Shown in pieces: positions 40,091 through 48,646 of a DNA stretch of 58,864 nt. This DNA comes from Nitrososphaera sp. UBA210 (GTDB lineage: Archaea > Thermoproteota > Nitrososphaeria > Nitrososphaerales > Nitrososphaeraceae), in the NCBI GenBank assembly GCA_002494895.1, contig DADA01000004.1, forward strand, positions 1 through 58,864, written 5' to 3'. The notes under the pieces were generated by a model. It had not been told where the DNA came from and ran no database searches. It saw only the letters and a list, made by a program, of their open reading frames with translations. Position numbers and translations under genes: made by a program. Position 1 is the stretch's first letter; every line of letters begins with the position of its first letter.

Positions 40091-41557
40091 CTAGTTGGCC
40101 TCTATGGTTCCTTTCAGCATCAGTTCCCATTCATGATTGAGGGAATTGCGCCCGGGTCCGCTGTTGCCATCGAACCTCATTTCTATCGATTCGCCTGCGC
40201 TGTCCGGGAACTCGGAATCTTCAGCCGCATGCCCGCGGAGCTTTAGCTTGTAGATTCCTCCCGAATCGTCGCTCACAAAGGCGAACAGCCTCATCACGTT
40301 GTGATTCACGGAATACAGCGCATAGCCCAGCTCTACTTCGTACTCTTCTGCTCCGACTGCGACGGTTCCATCAAGGACGCTAAAGAGCACCAGCGCCCTG
40401 TTCGACTTCCAAACAGCCAAGTCGATAGTGACATTTGCCGTAGCATCATCGTCAATCGCGCTGTGCTCTGCGGTCCCGTTCGCCATCAGCGTGTAGTTCC
40501 ATCCTGGATCATAGTCTCCGGGGCTCACCGGATTGGCGTTCAAGCGCCTCTTGTGGATCTCTTTGCCGTCGAGACGTGAGATGATGTCCTTTCTCTTCTC
40601 CTTGCGTTTGTCACTCACCTCGTCATCGTCGTTCTCCTCTGAAATTGTGAAGGACCTGAATGATGCCAGGACATCGTCGCCAACGGCCAGCTCGCATCCG
40701 TTGTATGTACCATTAGCCAGTTCTATTTCTGCCTCCAGCTCGCCTTGCCCATCTTCAACTTCAAAGGCGCCTGAGATGGTCATCTCTGTTTTCGGGTCGC
40801 CGCAGGTAAGGACTGCATCATAGGTGCCGTCGCTCATGTTCAGGCCCCGGACCTTGACTTTGAGTTCCACGCCGTCGTCTTCGAGTTCCAGTCCGACCCT
40901 CCTGTCATGCTCGCGATACCTGCGGTCGCCATCATCGTCGTCCTCTTCATCCTTTTCTTCATCATCGTCATCACCGCGGCCATTCTCGCGATCCCTTTCT
41001 TCTTCATCATCGTCGTCATCATCTTTAGCTTCACCAGTTCCTACATTGACCATGAAGGTTGCAAGAGGAACTGTCAGGCCGTCGCCGATACCTACTTTGC
41101 ATCCTTCGTAGGTGGTGCCGTTAACAAGCATTAGTTCTCCCTCGAAATCTCCATCCCCGTCCTCGACTACTAATTTGCCGTCAAACAGCTTTTCTACGTC
41201 GGGGGCTGTGCAGTTGAACATGACTGCATATTCGGCGTCGTCAAGGTCGCCATCCTCTGTCTCGACTTCCAGATCTGCCTTGACAGATTTGTCATCTTCG
41301 ACGTGATCCTCGACTTCGAGCTCGACCTTGCTGTTCGTGCCAAATGCTGCTACTGTTTTCTGCTCGTTTTCTTCATTTTCTTCATGCTCTTCCCCGTTAT
41401 CGTCATCATAGGAGCTTCCGCTGTTATCATCATCGTCTTCGTCATCGTCAGCGAATGCAACATACCCTGCAAAATAATTCGGGTTGGTGCCACTGACTGC
41501 GGAAAGCAACAGGGTCAGCGCTGCAATTACTGCTAGCAGCTGCCGCAGGTTATCCAT
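40091..41557 (-). CDS. Secreted, highly acidic protein with duplicated module
   Basis: 488 residues. Signal peptide (about 1-23), then Asp/Glu-rich segments (37-66, 177-222) separating two copies of a beta-rich module of about 90 residues (about 80-172 and 228-312). Each copy has two Cys (C116/C153; C252/C288) and the echo YxAVxxC...FxVEDGxG...LxNGTxYxGC. A C-terminal domain (about 340-488) without Cys follows; no C-terminal anchor. Asp-rich tracts suggest calcium or metal binding at the cell surface. No known family. Confidence 0.8.
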   Translation of the reverse strand: MDNLRQLLAVIAALTLLLSAVSGTNPNYFAGYVAFADDDEDDDDNSGSSYDDDNGEEHEENEENEQKTVAAFGTNSKVELEVEDHVEDDKSVKADLEVETEDGDLDDAEYAVMFNCTAPDVEKLFDGKLVVEDGDGDFEGELMLVNGTTYEGCKVGIGDGLTVPLATFMVNVGTGEAKDDDDDDEEERDRENGRGDDDDEEKDEEDDDDGDRRYREHDRRVGLELEDDGVELKVKVRGLNMSDGTYDAVLTCGDPKTEMTISGAFEVEDGQGELEAEIELANGTYNGCELAVGDDVLASFRSFTISEENDDDEVSDKRKEKRKDIISRLDGKEIHKRRLNANPVSPGDYDPGWNYTLMANGTAEHSAIDDDATANVTIDLAVWKSNRALVLFSVLDGTVAVGAEEYEVELGYALYSVNHNVMRLFAFVSDDSGGIYKLKLRGHAAEDSEFPDSAGESIEMRFDGNSGPGRNSLNHEWELMLKGTIEAN

Positions 41558-41661
41558 AGTAATCTGGGTTACAGAATCGCCCTATAAGCACGATGGATTA
41601 ATCTTCTATGGCTAAAACATGTAGCGCGTACCGTGCGGAGGTATGTGCCCAATGGTGGGAG

Positions 41662-42864
41662 TTAGTTCCCGATGACGGTGAGCTCGGATGTCATGACAGA
41701 CGAAAGTAGCTGCGGGTTTGCCAGGCTGCTTGCTACGTAGACTCTCGCTTCGTATACTCCGGGAAATTCGGGCATCCACGAGAAGCCCATCTCGGTCATA
41801 TCCGCCGGATCAAGAATGCCGGCCTGCCATCCGAGAGAAACCGTGATGCCGTTTGAATCTCTGATCTCCATCATCACGATGAACGGCGTCCTCTCATTTA
41901 TCATGGTATTTGCAAGTTCGGTAGATGCTACTGCTTGCTGGCCCACGTGGAGCTCGGTTATAGTCTCGCCAGCGGCATTCCTGACGACAGGTGAAGATAG
42001 GGTTACGGTATTCCCGGAGCTGGCACCAAATGTCATGACAAAGCTGAATTTCTTGTTCTCTTCAGACGTGGCGAAATCCGCGGGAAAGTCGTCACTGTAT
42101 TCGACCGTCAGCTCGTCACCTTGCTTTACTACTATCGAATTCCCCTGTGGCTCTGTCGCAGTCGTAAAGCTGAGCCGGAAGGTGCCGGTATTTGTGCCGG
42201 TTTCAATCGCCGAGAACTGCCTGCCCACAGGGTCGCTGTCGGAAAATACCCGCAGGTCTTTAAGCGAATCAGCGACATCGGGATCGCGGTCAGCATCAGG
42301 GTCAAACATGTTGACTGTTATCGCATCACCTGCTTCGGAAGATGGCTCTTCTGTGACAAATTCAGGGTCCCAGCTAGTGACTTCAAAGACATAGTCAACC
42401 CTGTCCGATTGACCACTTGCCGTCCTTTCGTCTTCGTACTCGACCATCAACAGATCCCCGGGGCAGGCGCCAGCGCTTGGATCAGAACCTCCTGTAGCCT
42501 CAAATTCCTTATCATCCAGCAAGTCCGACGCGCAGGCGCGTGTGTCTGTCTTTAGTTGGATGGTGAATTCGAAAACTCCTGTGCTGGGGCCCGTTTCCAC
42601 GATCTCTGGTCTCGCTCCGCCTACTTCATCTCTGCTTGTTCTAAATGATACAAATTCGCGGTCTTCGTACCTGTCAACGCCCAGGGGGTTGGCATTCAAG
42701 TCACCGTCGACTATTGTAATCCTGACCTCAGAAGATGGACCTACGAGGTTCTGCTGAGCTCCAGCGGGCAGCACTAAGAGAGTGAGCATCAAGAAAGCAG
42801 CTGGGCACAGGAAAATCAAAGGAACGTTAGTTTCAGTTGCAATACCAAAGTGCGTGAACAGCAT
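41662..42864 (-). CDS. Thaumarchaeal surface-layer-type secreted protein, 400 aa
   Basis: Start set at ATG 42864: it is 27 bp after a TATA-like box (42886-42896) and precedes a signal peptide (LIFLCPAAFLMLTLLVLPAGAQ); an ATG at 42885 overlaps the box itself. Contains two copies of the S-layer-type unit (ITIVDGDLNANPLGVDR ... ETGPSTGVFEFTI; VNMFDPDADRDPDVADS ... ETGTNTGTFRLSF) and a C-terminal beta domain (PFIVMMEIRDSNGITVSLGW ... YEARVYVASSLANPQLLS) that also ends the 44407 protein. Predicted extracellular; no membrane anchor. Confidence 0.85.
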   Translation of the reverse strand: MLFTHFGIATETNVPLIFLCPAAFLMLTLLVLPAGAQQNLVGPSSEVRITIVDGDLNANPLGVDRYEDREFVSFRTSRDEVGGARPEIVETGPSTGVFEFTIQLKTDTRACASDLLDDKEFEATGGSDPSAGACPGDLLMVEYEDERTASGQSDRVDYVFEVTSWDPEFVTEEPSSEAGDAITVNMFDPDADRDPDVADSLKDLRVFSDSDPVGRQFSAIETGTNTGTFRLSFTTATEPQGNSIVVKQGDELTVEYSDDFPADFATSEENKKFSFVMTFGASSGNTVTLSSPVVRNAAGETITELHVGQQAVASTELANTMINERTPFIVMMEIRDSNGITVSLGWQAGILDPADMTEMGFSWMPEFPGVYEARVYVASSLANPQLLSSVMTSELTVIGN

Positions 42865-42973
42865 AGGAATAGTAGGTTCGTACATTTATGAAAGTCTTTC
42901 TTGGTGGGGCTCCCGGCTTGTTCCTTCCAAACCAAAGCTTATTAGTAGAATTCTGCAAGAGTGAGATGTACTT

Positions 42974-43546
42974 TTGGAACGGCAGTATTTGATATTCATC
43001 GTGGCCGCAGCCGCGGCATTTGGGGCATTGATAATAATCGGCCTCTACTTTAACCCGCTGCGGACTGAAGGTGACAGTGGTAATGGCAACACAGACCCCA
43101 ACCTGATCCAGGCCAGGGTCGGGCAGGAGGTCTACGTTCGATATTCCTACAATGTTGTCAAAATGATTCAGGGCTTGCCTGCGAATAACAATATTGAGCT
43201 TAGGGCTGCTTCGGAGCTACACAACATCAACCTTGGCGGCTTGCGTGGAGAGTTGCGGTACACTGATACCATGATAGAATTCTTCCAGAACGGCAAGGAG
43301 GAAAAGGTGAGCGGGGAGGACTTCAAGTCAATAGAGTACAGGTTCCTCCCGGATTCGGGGAATCAGACGAAGTACATCTACGAGGATGTCACGTTTAATG
43401 CCAGGTCTACAGACAGCCAGCTTGTGGCTACTTTTGTGCCACTCTCGACTGCAAAGGTAGGGGAAAAGTACCCGGTAAAGCTGGTCCTTGATGCCGGGAT
43501 AATCAATTACGGCATAGAGGACAGGGTAATAGAGATAGTAGGGTGA
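42974..43546 (+). CDS. Membrane-anchored protein, 190 aa
   Basis: TTG start (42974) 33 bp after an AT-rich box. One N-terminal transmembrane anchor (about 5-27, LIFIVAAAAAFGALIIIGLYF) and a beta-rich outer domain (VGQEVYVRYSYNVVKM ... SYFVPLSTAKVGEKYPVKLVL-like pattern, seen as TFVPLSTAKVGEKYPVKL) of about 160 residues. No Cys. Unknown family; convergent with nadE, 1 bp apart. Confidence 0.75.
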   Translation: MERQYLIFIVAAAAAFGALIIIGLYFNPLRTEGDSGNGNTDPNLIQARVGQEVYVRYSYNVVKMIQGLPANNNIELRAASELHNINLGGLRGELRYTDTMIEFFQNGKEEKVSGEDFKSIEYRFLPDSGNQTKYIYEDVTFNARSTDSQLVATFVPLSTAKVGEKYPVKLVLDAGIINYGIEDRVIEIVG

Positions 43547-43547
43547 A

Positions 43548-44324
43548 CTAGATCTTGGCGATCGGTGGGAGGTCGCGCTTGTGCTCGCTCTTTTCTACCA
43601 TCTCTTTGACCTTGCGGACGTCGTTCAACGGGAGCTTTAGCTTCTTTGCAATCTCTTGCGGCTTTTTCTTTTTTTCTAGCAGCTGAAGAATGGGATCGAT
43701 TGTTTCATAGGTCATACCGATTTCGCCTTCGGCCAGATGGTTGTCCCACAAGCGGGGACTGCTCTTTTTTTCTATTATTGCGCTAGGGAGCTTCAGGAAG
43801 CGTGCGAGCTCTCTGACCTGTGTCTTGTAGAGGTCGCCTATCGGAAGTATGTCGGAAGCGCCGTCTCCGAACTTTGTAAAAAATCCGATTTGACATTCGC
43901 TCTTGTCCGAAGTTCCGACCACAAGGTAGCCATTGAGAGCAGCATGATAGTAAAGGATGTTCATGCGGATTCTTGCTGTGAGGTTTCCGCGAGCCTTCTT
44001 GTCCTCGGGCAGGACCTGCGAGTACCTTTCGATTATCGGATCTAGGCCGATGATGTGATGCGGTACATTCATGGATTTGGCGAGCTCGACTGCATCAGTG
44101 ATGTCGTCATTCGGCGTCGAGCTACTGGGCATGAGCAGACCGAGTACTTTTTCCGCGCCTACCGCGTTTACGCATAGCCTGAGGACTACAGAAGAATCGA
44201 GGCCTCCGCTAAGTCCGATTACGACGCCCCTTGCAGAGCTTTTCGAAATGTAGCTTGATACGAAACGTTCTATCTTCTTGGAGATAAATTCCAGATCCTG
44301 TTTGGGGCGATCTGCTCGTTTCAC
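43548..44324 (-). CDS. nadE: NH3-dependent NAD+ synthetase
   Basis: 258 residues from GTG 44324, which is 28 bp after the TATA-like CCATATTAATAGG (44346-44358) and gives the usual NadE length; the frame is open to 44549 but that part overlaps the next gene. ATP-pyrophosphatase P-loop GLSGGLDSSVV, NLTARIRMN and GTSDKSECQIGFFTKFGDG (metal and NaAD-binding) are present. No glutaminase domain, so it uses free ammonia to amidate deamido-NAD. Fits an organism that accumulates ammonia. Confidence 0.95.
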   Translation of the reverse strand: MKRADRPKQDLEFISKKIERFVSSYISKSSARGVVIGLSGGLDSSVVLRLCVNAVGAEKVLGLLMPSSSTPNDDITDAVELAKSMNVPHHIIGLDPIIERYSQVLPEDKKARGNLTARIRMNILYYHAALNGYLVVGTSDKSECQIGFFTKFGDGASDILPIGDLYKTQVRELARFLKLPSAIIEKKSSPRLWDNHLAEGEIGMTYETIDPILQLLEKKKKPQEIAKKLKLPLNDVRKVKEMVEKSEHKRDLPPIAKI

Positions 44325-44406
44325 CTTGTGGAACAGACTAGCTGTCCTATTAATATGGTTAGTCGTTCCCTTTTGGGTAATGCAGGTGTTACTGAATAAT
44401 GGCAGG

Positions 44407-47400
44407 TTAGACGTCCATTCTCGGAAGCCTGACTTGGGAGAGCAGTGAAGGATTCTCCGTCTCTGTCCAGATGAAAACTTCGACCACATAGGAGCCTTCT
44501 TCCGTCTGAACCCAGCTAATAGAGATGTCTTCTTCCCGAGCGCCGGCAATGGATCTTTCTTGCCATTCGATATGCTGCACCATGTTATTCTGGTCGAGAA
44601 CTTGTGCTATGATAACATAGTTCTGACCGGTCTGCTGTTTGTTGCTCAGGTTTACCGACAGGGTTATCTCGCCGGTCACCTCCGAAATTACGAATGAAGG
44701 ATCACTTACCACTAGCTGATCAATACTCTCCACGTCTTGATTTATGATCACCGCAGCAAGTACTGGAGAAAGCGAATCAAGCCTCCCGGTGACAGTGTTG
44801 GCAAGCGCATTTGCAGACACAGTGTTATCTTCCCAAATGCCTTTCTCTTCATCATAATGAAGGAATCTTACATCTGATTCTGAACCTGATATCGAAATCA
44901 CGGCACTTTCATCGTAGGGGATCGTAACTTCTGCCATGCCCTCAAAGTTTATCGATAAATCGATGTCAAAGATATTACCCGCGGATGAATACGCCGTACC
45001 GTCCAGATCGACTATGCCGTGCTCGCCATTATCTTGCTCCGACACTATTATTTCTTTGAATATCTCTTTGAATGCCGATAATTCGGTGGGTTCCACCTTG
45101 AGCTGACCACTCTCCGCCTGGACCGATTCAAACTTTATTGTCACCAGTCCTGATCGAGTTGATACCGTCGCTTCAGCGTTGTTTCCGGAGGGTGTCTGCG
45201 AAATTCCTGTTGAACGCGATCCACCCCCGCTTCCGCCACTGCTATTTTCGTTTTCGTCGCTAGTACTACCTGCCCTAACTGATGCGGCAAAATCAAGTAC
45301 AACCACGCCGGCCTTAACTGGACCTCCACCAGCCCCACCGGGACAGCAGAAGAATACGGAAGACGTAATGGTGTACTGGCTGAGAGTATTTGTGGAACCT
45401 ACCACAGATTCCTGAAGTGTATCAGTATTTGACGTGATATCGATCCAAGTATTTGGTTCTGGTGAAGTGTCGTTTCTCTGTACCATAATGAAGAAACTTG
45501 GATCACCAACCGAACTCAGATCATCGACATCCGCGTATGACATTGTAATGGAGACTCCTGAAGAGGCGGCCAGTGTAGCGTCAATAAGATCCAGTTCATA
45601 CGCATTTCCTATCGAGGGCCAGGGAACACCGGTTACGTTGTACGGTGAAAGCTGCACCATTCCTGACTCTGTGACCTCATCAAGAACTATTCTGAATGGC
45701 GCACCGGTCTGAGTGACGTATTTAGCTTCAAGGTCATCACCGGGTTCAACCTGAATCCTTGCATCGTCTTCTGATGAGGTTCCGCTTGAAAGTGAAAAAA
45801 TGCCTTCGAATGTTCCCGTGTCTGTGCCCGTTTCGGAGAGAATTATGTTTATTCCAGTTCGATCGCTTGAAGAGCTTACTGTTGCTGCTATAATGTCTAC
45901 AGCTAATTCGTCCAAATTCGCGTTTTCGTCATTTATGCTTAGAGTCGCAGAAGAGCCGATGTCATAGACAGATGAGTCAAGTTGTATTGTGGCCATTGGA
46001 TAGAATACTAGCTCTTGGTTGCTGCCAACGTACACTTGCTGTCTTGCAGCACCAAGCGGCTGATCTTCATGAAGTGCAATTCCAACCACGAATTTGCTGA
46101 AAGTAGCGGTACGACCTGTAACGGTCATTGAATCTGGATCTCTTGCTTCAGTAATGTCCACCATTCCGGATAATTCTTCATGAAAGATATCGACTTCATC
46201 TGTGGTATGTCCGACAGGAATTGTCTTTCCTGCGAATGAGATGCTCACCTGACCTGTTGAGCCGGCGGCAAAGTGCGCTGACGATGATATCTCTAAACAC
46301 GAGTCAAGTGATAGATATCTATTGCTTGAGGGTTCATCGTCGCATTCTGATACATACGCAACCCCATCTGAGATCACGTTATCGAAAGTAAGAGTGGCGT
46401 TAAATCCTGATAGATTGACGAATGATGGTGAACCCGATGAAATTGGAAATTGGGAGGATGAAGAAGATACGGTGTCGTAAGTAGCTACATCGCTCTGTGA
46501 GGGTTTGTATGCCGAGCTGCCAGCAAAGTGAGCCTGCACGATCCATAGGCTCGAAACTGAGTTCGGAGAAGCCGCAACAGCCTCGAACGAGCCATCGTCG
46601 TCGGTAGTCGCACTCACAATATTCACCGCGCCCGTTCCGCTAAACGTGATTGTTTGGGCTGACAATTCTGTACCGCTAACAGAATCTACCAGTTTGCCTT
46701 GTACCGTGACCTCGTCTCCTTGAATTACGCTCCCGATGCCCGCTATTTCCAGTAAAGACGCGCGTTCACTCACTATAATCGTCTTTGCCGAGCTCGTAGC
46801 GTCTATGATTCCTTCGCTGCTGACCAACTCTGCAACAATCGTCCTCTCTCCAACGCCCGAGGAGTTATAGGAATGTGAAGCAGTCCATGTATTATCTACA
46901 ACCAAGATATCATCATTTTGTGATCCGTCGTCCCAGTGCACGGTTACTGTATCTGAACCGGCATTGCTGGCTATGCCAGTTACATTTACGCTTGTCCCCC
47001 AGCTGGGGTTCTCCTCGCTTAATGGCTCTATTGTTATGCTGGGCACGTCAAGAACAACTACTCTAAACATTATCTCTGAGTTGCCCGATGACGAATCTGT
47101 CCAGACGACGAGGAGCTTTTCATCCAGTATCGCTATTACTTGGCTTTCCGAAAGCTCTGGATTAATGGCCACGTTTGTCTTGGGAGTACTGAAAGTTTCG
47201 CTATCGTCTAAGCTCCCGGTGAAGAAAATGTCCTGGCTTCCTCCAATGTCGAGCGCGTTCTGCCAGACCACGTAAATGCTCGCTCCGTTATCAGAAATTA
47301 CTATCTGTGGAAAAGAGGATGGAAAATCGTTGTTACTGAGATTCAGACCATCGCTAAAATTCAGTCCATTGGTGGTGCTGTTTGCAATGAACACATCCCC

Positions 47401-48405
47401 ACTACCCGCTTCATCATCATTCCATACCACCCAGACTTTTCCATCTGGCGCGACAGCTGCCTGCGGTGTTGTAGAAATTGAAGGATTGGCTTGACTTATG
47501 TTGATCGTTGTAAATGAATCTCCGGCATTGCTACTCGATGCCAGAAAAACATCGCTATTACCGGTAAAGTCGCTCCACGAAACATGGACATTGTCAGACC
47601 CTGATGACCGGAGGTCGGCGATCAGAGCAAATCCATTCAGAGGGCTTAAAGCAGACGGCTCGCTGAATACGCTTCCGTTGCCGTCTATGCTTGCAGAGAA
47701 GAGAATCGCCTGTCCCGCTTCAGCGTCCTGCCACGCGACGTAAACGTTTCCGCTCGCAGACACTGCCAGCCTTGGTGAAGATGAGAATCCATCGTTGTGG
47801 CTGATGTTGTTTATCGCACCAAAGCTTTGTCCCGAATCACTACTTTTCCTGTATGCAATGTCGGTTGAAAAGGGGACGCTACTGATGCTCGAATCGTCGT
47901 CTTCCCAGACCACATAAACATTCGAACCCCCTAGGAAAGCGATCTGAGCGTTGACAGAAGTTCCAGTGTTGTTGCTGAGATTAGTTGGGCCGCTGAACGT
48001 ATTTCCACCATCCAAGCTAGTAGAAAAGTACACTTCATGGGGTTCAAAATTCACACTTCCCTGCCATACCACGTAGACATTGTTTCCGTCAACTGCCAGC
48101 TGAGGGAATGATGACGCTGAGGTATCGTTACTGAGATTCATTGGTTCCGAGAAGCTTAAGCCTTCATCCTCACTTAGGGCGAAAAAAATCTCCCCGGAGC
48201 TATTCGTGTCATCACTCCAGACGACAAATATTTCTCCGCTATTGGAGACCGCTACCTGTGGGCCCGTCGAAGATCCCGGAGTTTCGCTGACATTGATAGT
48301 TTCTCCGAAGAAAGATAGCGCCAGCTGTGGCGCGTACACTAGAAATGATAAGACAACTATTGTCGCAACAAGTAAGACCTCCACATTCTTTGTAGATAAC
48401 AACAC
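44407..48405 (-). CDS. Giant secreted BNR-repeat beta-propeller surface protein
   Basis: 1332 residues from GTG 48405 (MLLSTKNVEVLLVATIVVL signal sequence; TATA-like GGTATATACG 36 bp upstream); longer starts upstream to 48588 add an unrelated basic leader. About eight repeats of the type VYVVWxDxxSGNxEIFFxxSxDxGxxFSxPxNLSN form sialidase/BNR propellers (to about residue 420), then a PKD-like domain (VHWDDGSQ), Ig-like domains (VTVQGKLVDSVSGT), S-layer-type unit (NDENANLDELAVD ... ETGTDTGTFEGIFSL) and a C-terminal domain shared with 41662. No sialidase Arg triad judged. Divergent from the metzincin gene. Confidence 0.85.
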   Translation of the reverse strand: MLLSTKNVEVLLVATIVVLSFLVYAPQLALSFFGETINVSETPGSSTGPQVAVSNSGEIFVVWSDDTNSSGEIFFALSEDEGLSFSEPMNLSNDTSASSFPQLAVDGNNVYVVWQGSVNFEPHEVYFSTSLDGGNTFSGPTNLSNNTGTSVNAQIAFLGGSNVYVVWEDDDSSISSVPFSTDIAYRKSSDSGQSFGAINNISHNDGFSSSPRLAVSASGNVYVAWQDAEAGQAILFSASIDGNGSVFSEPSALSPLNGFALIADLRSSGSDNVHVSWSDFTGNSDVFLASSSNAGDSFTTINISQANPSISTTPQAAVAPDGKVWVVWNDDEAGSGDVFIANSTTNGLNFSDGLNLSNNDFPSSFPQIVISDNGASIYVVWQNALDIGGSQDIFFTGSLDDSETFSTPKTNVAINPELSESQVIAILDEKLLVVWTDSSSGNSEIMFRVVVLDVPSITIEPLSEENPSWGTSVNVTGIASNAGSDTVTVHWDDGSQNDDILVVDNTWTASHSYNSSGVGERTIVAELVSSEGIIDATSSAKTIIVSERASLLEIAGIGSVIQGDEVTVQGKLVDSVSGTELSAQTITFSGTGAVNIVSATTDDDGSFEAVAASPNSVSSLWIVQAHFAGSSAYKPSQSDVATYDTVSSSSSQFPISSGSPSFVNLSGFNATLTFDNVISDGVAYVSECDDEPSSNRYLSLDSCLEISSSAHFAAGSTGQVSISFAGKTIPVGHTTDEVDIFHEELSGMVDITEARDPDSMTVTGRTATFSKFVVGIALHEDQPLGAARQQVYVGSNQELVFYPMATIQLDSSVYDIGSSATLSINDENANLDELAVDIIAATVSSSSDRTGINIILSETGTDTGTFEGIFSLSSGTSSEDDARIQVEPGDDLEAKYVTQTGAPFRIVLDEVTESGMVQLSPYNVTGVPWPSIGNAYELDLIDATLAASSGVSITMSYADVDDLSSVGDPSFFIMVQRNDTSPEPNTWIDITSNTDTLQESVVGSTNTLSQYTITSSVFFCCPGGAGGGPVKAGVVVLDFAASVRAGSTSDENENSSGGSGGGSRSTGISQTPSGNNAEATVSTRSGLVTIKFESVQAESGQLKVEPTELSAFKEIFKEIIVSEQDNGEHGIVDLDGTAYSSAGNIFDIDLSINFEGMAEVTIPYDESAVISISGSESDVRFLHYDEEKGIWEDNTVSANALANTVTGRLDSLSPVLAAVIINQDVESIDQLVVSDPSFVISEVTGEITLSVNLSNKQQTGQNYVIIAQVLDQNNMVQHIEWQERSIAGAREEDISISWVQTEEGSYVVEVFIWTETENPSLLSQVRLPRMDV

Positions 48406-48646
48406 AGAATCATCACTTGCTATGTGCGAATCAACGTATATACCAAAATGATTTTGTCTTTTGGAAATGCACCCACCATGTCCTTTTCTAACGCTGGAAT
48501 TCTTTACGCTAGAATTAGCAGGATTGCTGTATCTTGATCGAATATTTCGCAAGATAATCCATTCCGATAATGAACGTAGATAACTCATTCATCTATTTCA
48601 GTGTTCTTGTAAATCCTTATGTAGCAGAACTCTATTCGTAATTTTC

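Noticed and set aside
40840..41134. Several open frames of Ser/Pro or Ile-rich protein on both strands
   Set aside because: They are shadows of the poly-Asp/Glu coding region (GAY/GAR repeats read in other frames).
44325..44549. 75-residue N-terminal extension of NadE
   Set aside because: Overlaps the surface-protein gene and a TATA box; NadE has normal length from the GTG at 44324.
48406..48588. 61-residue N-terminal extension of the BNR protein
   Set aside because: Covers a TATA box and puts a long basic leader in front of a normal signal peptide.
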